Positions 46,169 through 53,053 of a DNA stretch of 64,000 nucleotides are shown piece by piece. The first letter of the stretch is position 1, and every line of letters begins with the position of its first letter. A program made the position numbers and the translations under genes. A model generated the notes under the pieces. That model had not been told where the DNA came from. It saw only the letters and a program-made list of their open reading frames with translations, and made no database searches. This stretch comes from Sulfitobacter sp. HGT1 (GTDB taxonomy: Bacteria; Pseudomonadota; Alphaproteobacteria; Rhodobacterales; Rhodobacteraceae): the NCBI RefSeq assembly GCF_013282155.1, contig NZ_BLWI01000005.1:1-64000 (forward strand), read 5' to 3'.

Positions 46169-46219
46169 ATTAGGCGCTAAAGACCAAAAAAGCAGCTTAA
46201 TTCGTGTTGCAATTGTCTT

Positions 46220-46375
46220 TTAGAGTGATCTTGTGGAAAAAATTCGAACTGGCAATTCAACCCGAGTGTTTCCTTTGAATTCAATCGTAATCACTTGATC
46301 ACCATCCACAGTCCTCTGCGTTGAATCTGCACCTGTCGCGAATGATTGCTTGGCCTCCAAGCGACTTTTCAGGGC
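46220..46375 (-). pseudogene. C-terminal fragment of an unknown protein
   Basis: The minus strand reads LKSRLEAKQSFATGADSTQR, then TVDGDQVITIEFKGNTRVEL, ending FSTRSL at the stop at 46220. The alternation of charged and hydrophobic residues looks like genuine protein. Upstream it dissolves into the dispersed repeat near 46476. No family is recognised. Confidence 0.3.
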
Positions 46376-46475
46376 GCTCGCGCCATAGGGAAAGCAGCCG
46401 TTGTTCTGGAAGGTCCCAACGTCCGCTGTGTCCGCAGAGCTGCCCTTAATCCATCTATAACGCCTGATCTTCTAT

Positions 46476-46509
46476 CTGCGGCGCAGCGAAGGTCGGCTTC
46501 CCGCCCTTT
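46476..46509 (-). repeat. Dispersed repeat copy a
   Basis: On the minus strand GGGCGGGAAGCCGACCTTCG followed by CTGCGCCGCAG. It matches the core GGCGGRWWSCRGACTTTCGC found at 48694, 50406, 52798 and 56301. Confidence 0.5.
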
Positions 46510-47084
46510 GCATCTTGGAAGAATAAAAACCAGAGAGACGCAGGTCTCACTTCGAAACCGCCGATAGAGAATGCTTTTGTAAGTTTATAGCACTGAATAA
46601 AAAAACTTATTTGAGACGTAGAGGTTATAAACCAAGTGTGGCTGTCATGGGCAATTGCCAGATACTGACCGAATGTCAATTTTAAGATTCACTCGGGTTT
46701 GAAATGTAAGCGGCGAACTTGGCGCAAGCCCCTAAGTCGGGTGTCTTGAGGAAAATCACGTAAGCTATTGAATAAATAATTTTTTTATTTCAAGGCATCA
46801 TCGGCGACGCGCAAAGTTTTACGCGCCGCGCAATTTTATGTGCTTCCCTACACCTATTGTAGGGCAGCGCGAAGCACTTCATTTCCGCTACTGAACTTAA
46901 AGAAGAAATTATCCACTTGCCGCCCAAAGAGTTTCGCAGCGATTGCGCATAGTATTTCGCAACTGCCTCATACTTCTTCGCCACAGACCACTGGATTTAA
47001 TCGTTTCTCCCATCAGAGAACGAACCAATATTCTTGATCACTGGATAGCACAGCTGTTGGTTATCTGGAAGAAAAAATCGGTAT
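46510..47084. other. Intergenic stretch without supported genes
   Basis: This is an AT-richer region with no recognisable coding sequence on either strand. Only short frames without motifs or ribosome-binding sites occur. Confidence 0.5.
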
Positions 47085-47292
47085 TCAATCATCCTCACCC
47101 CCGAGCGAAAGAAGTTTAGAGTCGAAAACTTCCGCAGGATTATGGACTAATTTTTCGTCCAGAAGTTGATCAGACTGGCAAGCGGCAAGCATGATTGCAA
47201 CCCAGTGCGCGGTGCCGTCTGTAACCACACAATCAAAGAGGTCGCGACCGACGGCAGCTAAGCAGACAAGAAGCTTATCGATGTTCGTTGCG
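47085..47292 (-). pseudogene. C-terminal fragment of an unknown gene, cut by IS110 remnant
   Basis: The minus strand from ~47292 to the stop at 47085 encodes NIDKLLVCLAAVGRDLFDCV, VTDGTAHWVAIMLAACQSDQ, ending LLSLGGEDD. This reads like a real acidic protein C-terminus. Just upstream the frame enters the antisense of IS110 transposase sequence, so the rest of the gene was removed by the insertion. Confidence 0.4.
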
Positions 47293-47688
47293 ATGCGGTT
47301 GATGACCATCCCCGGCGTTGGCCCTATTGCAGCCCTCACATTCAAGGCGGCTGTCGACGATCCGAGCCGGTTCAAACGTTCGCGTACAGATGGAGCACAC
47401 TTTGGCCTGACTCCAAGGCGCTTTCAGTCTGGAGAGCATGACAATCCCGGGAGAATATCAAAGGCTGGGGATAGAGATGTTCGCGCAACTCTTTACGCCG
47501 CTGCCAACGCATTGCTCATGCGAACGATGGCAGGGTCACAAATCAAATCATGGGGCATGCGATTGATGCGCACCAAAGGTCGCCGACGCGCTGTAGTTGC
47601 CGTCGCCCGCAAGCTCGCCGTTCTGCTCCACCGTATGTGGATCGACGGCAGTGAATTCCGTCAGGAATCAGTTGGAGGTACGGCATGA
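47281..47688 (+). pseudogene. IS110-family transposase, C-terminal remnant
   Basis: The frame encodes RLMTIPGVGPIAALTFKAAV, FKRSRTDGAHFGLTPRRFQS, SKAGDRDVRATLYAAANALL and ends GTA at 47688. This is the Transposase_20 domain of the IS1111/IS110 family. The catalytic N-terminal half is absent. A diverged piece of the same subfamily lies at 59444-59644. Confidence 0.85.
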
Positions 47689-47985
47689 ACAAGTAGCCTA
47701 CCAACTAACCTGACGGGATCGTCCAATCCGGACGAGGTTCGTGGATGAAGCCGAAAATGTCTGCTGCGCAACTTGAAGCGCGCCGGAAAGCGGGGCTCTC
47801 CACTTCCGATCCGACACATGCATGCAGCGGTGCCATTTCGAGCGCCAAACCAGACTGCGAAGAGAAGCGTGACCCGGACAAACGATCCTTGATCATTCAA
47901 AAGAAGGAAAACGAGCTTGACCCAGACACCCAATTAGATAAGCGGTCGTTCGCTGCATCTGCACGACGATTGCAAGCATGGGATG

Positions 47986-48525
47986 TTAAGGCCGAGGCGG
48001 GACTTCGAGCTGCGGGCTGATCAACTCTGACCGGTACAGCGTTGCGAATTCATCCAGTACCATTTCCAACGTTGCGACGAAGGTGGTTAAGTTGAATGAT
48101 ATCCCGTGCTCTCGCTTTTCATGAATGTATCGCCATTCAACGAAAGCGTTGGCATGCTGGTATAGCACGTCTCTGATCCCATAGTCCGATCTCAAGCAAT
48201 CTGGGTGGTGCGGTGCCACATTTTTCCTAAATTCGAGATCAAGACGTTCCTTACTGGTGTCGCCAAGTAGCTCGAAAAGCTTCAAAAGATCATGGATTCT
48301 CTTGGTTTTGAGCGTGTTGTGATCCCAAACGAACCAAGCCTTCAGCGCAAATTCCATCGACAGCGCCAAAAGCATTGGTTCGACGCCGGTATGTTCCTCA
48401 TGAAGCATACCAAATTCACGCGCATTGGCTTTCGCCATTGCATGGGTCTGCTTAAGGATGGATCGCGCCTGTTTTTCAAGCTTTACACCTGTAGAGAGAC
48501 CGTGAAACTGAGGCGATTTCTGCAT
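47986..48525 (-). CDS. HEPN-like hypothetical protein
   Basis: A 179-residue helical protein starting MQKSPQFHGLSTGVKLEKQA. The segment GVEPMLLALSMEFALKAWFVWD, then KRIHDLLKLFELLGD (~50-90), followed by RKNVAPHH (~100-107, an R-x4-6-H type motif), resembles HEPN domains, many of which are RNases of toxin-antitoxin or defence systems. It faces away from the FRG-domain gene at 48936, with 410 bp between them holding a dispersed repeat. It is bounded on the other side by IS110. Function is inferred from pattern only. Confidence 0.6.
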   Translation of the reverse strand: MQKSPQFHGLSTGVKLEKQARSILKQTHAMAKANAREFGMLHEEHTGVEPMLLALSMEFALKAWFVWDHNTLKTKRIHDLLKLFELLGDTSKERLDLEFRKNVAPHHPDCLRSDYGIRDVLYQHANAFVEWRYIHEKREHGISFNLTTFVATLEMVLDEFATLYRSELISPQLEVPPRP

Positions 48526-48693
48526 GAATAGAAGGTAGGCTAATCATAGAGCAACGGCAACGCGCATATGCAAGGTGATTTGGCCGGGCATGGCTGGCTG
48601 TAAATTGGGAGGGCAGCCGCCGAATGTGCTCGCAGGATCGGCAGTAAATCTCACAACCGGCAAAGGGCGGTGGGCTCAACTGGTCGACGCAGC

Positions 48694-48743
48694 GGGCGGA
48701 TTGCAGGCATTCGCTGCGCAGGCGACGAACGTCAGCTGTGCAG
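48694..48743 (+). repeat. Dispersed repeat copy b
   Basis: GGGCGGATTGCAGGCATTCG, then CTGCGCAGGCG, sharing the core seen at 50406 and 52798. It is the main feature of the HEPN/FRG gap. Confidence 0.5.
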
Positions 48744-48935
48744 CAAAACAGCCTTTCACGGGTGTTTAATATATCCTTTGTCATTAAGAGCTACGTCTTT
48801 CATATTCGTCTGCACAGAGGAATCTGTTGTGCAGGCAAATGCATATGGCGGCCGTTAATAATTTTTCGACAAGAGATAGCGAGAAAAATCTCGCATGGGC
48901 TTAAGCCGAGCGTTAATTTGATAAAGGCATAAGAA

Positions 48936-50309
48936 ATGAGCGAAAACTTCAATTATATCTCTATTACCGATAAAGACCGTATTAACGATAATATGACCAT
49001 ACTCAGGGGCCGCTTATTTGAGTCCACTCCGGTTGCCATCGAGAAACGGCTTGAAGGCCTCAGTGATAAATCCGTTACCTTTCTCAAGAGCCTGCCTACC
49101 TTCGTGTGCAGCGAGATAGACTCGCATGCAGACGGCAACTCCATGGTCATAAAATATGGGAGAATCGCCGACCTAAAGCATTCTGATTTGACGGTTTCCA
49201 TTACCTTCGACACGCTGATGGACTTTGGTGAAGTGAATTTCGATAACGTTGAAGATGCCCATAAAATATTCAGTGTGGACAGAATCCAGCTCTACCGCGG
49301 ACACTGGGCGGTACGTGAAGGAGACTCTGTAGAAGTGTTGCGCCGTTTGAGCGATTTCTTCCCGAAGTTTTCTGAAGGGATCGATAGGCTCATAGAACAA
49401 CCTGAAGTCGATGCAGAGATCGAGCCACCGCCTCGGGAGAAAAAAATACTTGGCACCGCTACCGATGTCGCATCTTTCTTAAAATTACTCTACGAAGCCC
49501 CTCTCGAAGAAGATCCCGAGACTTTTTTTCGAGGGCATGGCACAGCTAAGTATGAACTTTCACCGTTCCTGCTGAGAAAATGGGAGAATGGCGATTGGAA
49601 ATTCTTGCCGAATGAGGACCGCCTTTGCAAAGAGTTGCTGATCGCGCATTATGATGAGTTCCAGAGTGACCAGTATTGTTTCGATCGCCTTGTGCGCATG
49701 CAGCACTTTGGACTGCCAACGCGGATGCTTGATATCACTGGAAATCCGCTGATGGCGCTGTTTTTTGCTTGCTCGAGCCAGCCTCAAGACGACGGTGAAG
49801 TCATAATATTTCAGGTTACCTCTGATGCTGTGAAATACTACGATTCGGATACCGTCAGTTGTCTTTCCAACCTTTCTAACTTGACGTACGAACAAAAGAA
49901 CACAATTGACGTCAGCCTCGAACAGGGCAAATTCAATAAATCTGAAGTCGTCGGAAAACTGCTTCACCATATTAAGTCAGAGAAGGGATTTTTCGAAGGA
50001 CGAATTATCCCGAAAGATCTTAGCTCAATCGTCTGCGTGAAGGCTAAGCGCACCAATTCGCGTATCAAATCGCAATCAGGCGCATTCCTATTGTTCGGGC
50101 ACGAGGCGAAATTGCCGGATGTTGGGCAGAAAGGGATCAGGATCAGTCGCATCACGGTTAAAGCGGAAGAGAAGATAAAAATCCTCGCTGAACTTGATCG
50201 GATCAACGTCAACGATGCAACTGTATATCCGAGCATCGGTCAGACGGCAGATCATCTGCGGGAACAGTATCAGTCCAAGGTGCGGGAAACAGAATACGAG
50301 GGCAGATAA
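48936..50309 (+). CDS. FRG-domain protein
   Basis: A 457-residue cytoplasmic protein. Residues ~1-150 form an N-terminal region I do not recognise. The FRG domain lies at about 190-290, with the signature FFRGHGTAKYELSPFLLRKW, then FDRLVRMQHFGLPTRMLDIT and GNPLMALFFACSS. FRG proteins are found in phage-defence islands and abortive-infection-like loci, but their activity is poorly known. Start ATG 48936 has only a weak ribosome-binding site. It is divergent from a HEPN-like gene and flanked by IS pieces on both sides, typical of a mobile defence cargo. Confidence 0.82.
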   Translation: MSENFNYISITDKDRINDNMTILRGRLFESTPVAIEKRLEGLSDKSVTFLKSLPTFVCSEIDSHADGNSMVIKYGRIADLKHSDLTVSITFDTLMDFGEVNFDNVEDAHKIFSVDRIQLYRGHWAVREGDSVEVLRRLSDFFPKFSEGIDRLIEQPEVDAEIEPPPREKKILGTATDVASFLKLLYEAPLEEDPETFFRGHGTAKYELSPFLLRKWENGDWKFLPNEDRLCKELLIAHYDEFQSDQYCFDRLVRMQHFGLPTRMLDITGNPLMALFFACSSQPQDDGEVIIFQVTSDAVKYYDSDTVSCLSNLSNLTYEQKNTIDVSLEQGKFNKSEVVGKLLHHIKSEKGFFEGRIIPKDLSSIVCVKAKRTNSRIKSQSGAFLLFGHEAKLPDVGQKGIRISRITVKAEEKIKILAELDRINVNDATVYPSIGQTADHLREQYQSKVRETEYEGR

Positions 50310-50405
50310 TAAGAAGCGTTTTGAAGGTTTGAAGAAAGTCTGCAGCAGACCTTCGCATTAGAGGGCTCAGACGGCGGCTTTGAGTTGGACGAGAGATCCC
50401 TCATT

Positions 50406-50433
50406 AAAGGCGGATTCCAGACTTTCGCTGTGC
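50406..50433 (+). repeat. Dispersed repeat copy d
   Basis: AAAGGCGGATTCCAGACTTT followed by CGCTGTGC, matching the core of the family. A second module GAAAGCCGACATTCG follows at ~50459. Confidence 0.5.
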
Positions 50434-50515
50434 GTGCGAAATTCAGCTTGTGGCCATGCGAAAGCCGACATTCGGGTGAGTGTGATTCCAGCGAGTCGTT
50501 GGAACTGCAAACTCC

Positions 50516-50668
50516 TGACCTGCCCCCCGAAACTTCCCTCAGTTTAATGTAGAGTTTGCTCAACCTTTGAAGGAGCAAACAAATGCGACAGAGCCGTTTT
50601 ACTGAAGCCCAAATTATCGGAATGATCAAAGAACAAGAAGCTGGGATGCCGACAGCTGAGGTGTGAGT
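50516..50668 (+). pseudogene. IS3-family left end with orfA start
   Basis: TGACCTGCCCCCCGAAA at 50516 is the inverted-repeat start of IS3-family (IS407-like) elements. At 50583 the frame MRQSRFTEAQIIGMIKEQEA is the start of its orfA, which stops at 50668 after PTAEV. The rest of the element is gone. Confidence 0.75.
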
Positions 50669-50762
50669 CCTAACTTTACAACATCAAGGAACCTGCTGTG
50701 CCTTAACAGGGTTCTGGATTTGTAAACTGCTTCGTGACATAAAAAGAAGTCAGGAGATCGTC

Positions 50763-50963
50763 GTGAAACCGAAAGTTTCAAATTTCTCATTCAAAAAACG
50801 CGCAGCTGAGAAGGCTGTCGCGCGCGCGAACGATGAAGAAAGACTTCAGTCCGGTCAGGTTTCGCCTGCCGTGATGGCACGCGTCAACTGCGGTCATCTG
50901 CGCGGAGTGCGCTATAAAGGCCCCTCAAAGCGCATTCAGACTATGGTTGCTGAAATGGATTAG
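50763..50963 (+). CDS. Small basic hypothetical protein
   Basis: A 66-residue basic protein from GTG 50763 with GGAGA 6 bp upstream: KPKVSNFSFKKRAAEKAVAR, then NDEERLQSGQVSPAVMARVN and YKGPSKRIQTMVAEMD. Good start signals and even codon use argue for a real gene. No family is recognised. It precedes the tandem antitoxin-like genes by 300 bp. Confidence 0.5.
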   Translation: MKPKVSNFSFKKRAAEKAVARANDEERLQSGQVSPAVMARVNCGHLRGVRYKGPSKRIQTMVAEMD

Positions 50964-51054
50964 CATTTTGCTTTCAGGCAGGACTGATCCAAAATCAAGC
51001 GCTCTAACCGATCGGGCGAAGGTCACGACATGATCTGGGCTTTAGTCTCGCAAA

Positions 51055-51081
51055 GCCACAAGCTTCTGCCATAGCTTGTGG
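51055..51081 (+). promoter_or_regulatory. Hairpin with motif repeated before the second antitoxin-like gene
   Basis: CCACAAGCT pairs with AGCTTGTGG around TCTGCCAT. The 19-mer GCCACAAGCTTCTGCCATA at 51055-51073 recurs with one change at 52053-52071, just upstream of the second gene of the pair. A shared operator is possible. Confidence 0.4.
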
Positions 51082-51266
51082 TGCCGCACCTTGAGGAAAT
51101 TATTGGGGGTCGGAATTTCTGCGTGTGGACGGCGGAGACGCCGGCCTGAGCGCCAGCAGAACGACACTGCTCGTGGTCGCCGTTACGCCGGTGTTGATCT
51201 GATTTTGAAGATTTATGCTATAAGTGCTATCCAGTAATTTGTGCTAACCAATGTAGGAGTTGGGAT

Positions 51267-52031
51267 ATGACGCGTGCATCAGAAGGTCTGGCGGGCTGGC
51301 CGACGGTCGCAGATCTGCGGCAAGATGATAGCCATCCTGTTTTCAGGTCGCGCAAGAGCGCTGTGTCTTCATCTGGCTCTGTTGATGTGAGCGTGGATGT
51401 CAAACTCGATGCCAACGACATCGATCTCAGTGACACGCTTCGAAAACTCCAATCCATAATCGATCAGCAAGGTGGGCCTGCTCTCGATGCCGAGACAGTG
51501 CGGGCAAGCCTGCAGCAGGCGTTGGAGACGACCCTCCAAAAGGGGTTTGCCAGGGAGCTCGACAGGATCGTTGCTGCGTACCGGGATATGCTGGAGCGAC
51601 GGATGGCTTCTGGTCAGGACGAGGCGATTTCACGAGCCCTGACTCGGGCGAAATTGCAGACGGAGGTTCTTTCGTCGGTCCCCATGGTTGATCAGTCCCA
51701 AGCCTGCTTGCTGCTGGGATTGTCGGATACGAACCCGTCCGCCACGCTAAAACGATACGAGAGTAAGGACAGGATTCTGCGGTTCGACTTGAGGGGAAAA
51801 GCGGCTTATCCGCTGTTTCAGTTTGACGTGGCCGAGCGCCGCATTCATCCGATGCTCCTCACGATCATGAAATTGCGGAGCGATGACTGGGGAGGCAAGA
51901 TGGCTTTATTGCATTGGCTGACGCGTCCCAACCGCAGTCTCGGTGGTGCGAAGCCGTGCGCTATGCTGGCCGAGGATGCAGATGGGGTACTGAAGTCCTT
52001 CACCGCCGAGATCGCGGAGCCGCTCAACTGA
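51267..52031 (+). CDS. MbcA/ParS/Xre-type antitoxin-like protein, N-terminally extended
   Basis: A 254-residue protein. The C-terminal half carries SQACLLLGLSDTNPSATLKR, AYPLFQFDVAERRIHPML and HWLTRPNRSLGGAKPCAML. This is the YPxFQFD...WL..PN..LGG..P..L pattern of antitoxins with the MbcA/ParS/Xre toxin-binding (DUF2384) domain, normally partnered with a RES toxin. The N-terminal ~120 residues are an extra, mostly helical and polar segment (VDVSVDVKLDANDIDLSDTL, ALETTLQKGFARELDRIVAA). RBS TAGGAG precedes ATG 51267. No RES gene is next to it; a second, related gene follows 73 bp downstream. Confidence 0.68.
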   Translation: MTRASEGLAGWPTVADLRQDDSHPVFRSRKSAVSSSGSVDVSVDVKLDANDIDLSDTLRKLQSIIDQQGGPALDAETVRASLQQALETTLQKGFARELDRIVAAYRDMLERRMASGQDEAISRALTRAKLQTEVLSSVPMVDQSQACLLLGLSDTNPSATLKRYESKDRILRFDLRGKAAYPLFQFDVAERRIHPMLLTIMKLRSDDWGGKMALLHWLTRPNRSLGGAKPCAMLAEDADGVLKSFTAEIAEPLN

Positions 52032-52052
52032 TGACTGCAGATGTCGGCTTTG

Positions 52053-52071
52053 CCACAAGCTTTTGCCATAC
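52053..52071 (+). promoter_or_regulatory. Second copy of shared upstream 19-mer
   Basis: GCCACAAGCTTTTGCCATA differs by one base from 51055-51073. It lies 33 bp before the start of the second antitoxin-like gene, a suitable place for an operator or promoter element. Confidence 0.4.
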
Positions 52072-52104
52072 TATGAAAGAAGGTGCTTCAGAACGGAGAT
52101 GACC

Positions 52105-52512
52105 ATGGCGTCACATACACCCCTCGCAGGCGCTATTGAGCGTTCGGTCGAGCACAGCGAAAAACTTACTAAGATGGCAGGTGATTTTCTGACAAGCGCT
52201 CAGGTCTGTGACCTCCTGCGCATCGAACAGGCGGAACTTGTGGAGCGCCGCAAGACCGGCAAACTCATCGCCGTCCAAGTTGATTCAAACTGGCGGTACC
52301 CGGCATTCCAATTTCAAGATCGGGCAGTCTTGCGTGGGATTGAGACTGTACTGGCCGCGCATAAAGGCTACGATTCCTTTGTCGTAATCGACATACTGCT
52401 CGCGCCAGATGCTGTCTTCGACGGCCGCAATCTACTCTCTGTGATCCAAGATGGCGATGATGACGCTGTCAGGCGTTACGCAGCACAGATTGCAGGAAGC
52501 GGCTTCACATAG
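52105..52512 (+). CDS. Short MbcA/ParS/Xre-like antitoxin homologue
   Basis: A 135-residue protein from ATG 52105 (GGAG 6-7 bp upstream). Core: FLTSAQVCDLLRIEQAELVE, RRKTGKLIAVQVDSNWRYPA, FQFQDRAVLRG, then VVIDILLAPDAVFDGRNLLS. The helix-plus-YPAFQF layout parallels the gene at 51267, and the C-terminal toxin-binding segment appears in modified form. Stand-alone function is unknown; it could replace the missing partner or form a hetero-oligomer with the first. A strong terminator follows at 52526-52557. Confidence 0.65.
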   Translation: MASHTPLAGAIERSVEHSEKLTKMAGDFLTSAQVCDLLRIEQAELVERRKTGKLIAVQVDSNWRYPAFQFQDRAVLRGIETVLAAHKGYDSFVVIDILLAPDAVFDGRNLLSVIQDGDDDAVRRYAAQIAGSGFT

Positions 52513-52525
52513 CTCCGATAGGCCT

Positions 52526-52557
52526 CATACCCTACAAACTATTTGTTGTAGGGTATG
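52526..52557 (+). terminator. Perfect 12-bp hairpin terminator
   Basis: CATACCCTACAA (52526-52537) and TTGTAGGGTATG (52546-52557) pair perfectly around an 8-nt loop, 13 bp after the stop of the short antitoxin-like gene. It lacks a long T-run but is the strongest stem in the region. Confidence 0.65.
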
Positions 52558-53053
52558 CCGGCAAACAGGCGGCCCCATGGGGCGCTTATCCCAAGGCCTC
52601 GGGCTGTTCACGCTCTGAAGTCGTGAAAAGGTGAGACTTGGCCCGGCACCTGTCCAACTGATGGGTGTCGGTTCCATTTTGGGATTGAGCTTCGCATGTT
52701 TGCTCGGTCTGGGCGATGATCCAAGGCTGCATTTCGGCACCAAATTTCCGAGAGAATGTTTCTCATGGGCCATTCGTGTTGTTGGGAAACGCCGACAGGG
52801 AGGGCGGATTGCAGACTTTCGCTGCGCTAAGCGCCGAGGTCCGCAATGCGGAGCCTTCCCGCCGTCCGTAGCATAGTAGATGGATAGCAATTAAGCCCGA
52901 AGAATTTCCTTCTCGGCGCGGGGGGTAGGTCGCATTTATACATCGTCGAGGACGAATTGGCACAGCGCTATTGCTTGCTCAACCCCGAACCAATCAGTGG
53001 ATTTTCATTCGCCATTGCCGTGGCGCTCGCAACCGGGTCACGGTCAAACGGTC
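52558..53053. other. Intergenic stretch with repeat copy c
   Basis: No gene is supported here. The region contains dispersed repeat copy c and low-quality open frames on both strands without motifs. Confidence 0.5.
52798..52829 (+). repeat. Dispersed repeat copy c
   Basis: GGGAGGGCGGATTGCAGACT then TTCGCTGCGC, the cleanest copy of the core. It is followed by an imperfect complement (CCGCAATGCGGAGCCTTCCC at ~52841), so the unit may be able to fold into a longer hairpin. Confidence 0.55.

Noticed and set aside
47745-48020. 91-residue plus-strand frame after the IS110 remnant
   Set aside because: It lies in sequence that usually follows this IS type, has no convincing ribosome-binding site and overlaps the end of the HEPN-like gene on the other strand.
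52525-52890. Minus-strand frame of 121 residues
   Set aside because: It covers the terminator hairpin and dispersed repeat c, is rich in Pro/Ser/Arg as expected of non-coding high-GC sequence, and shows no motif.
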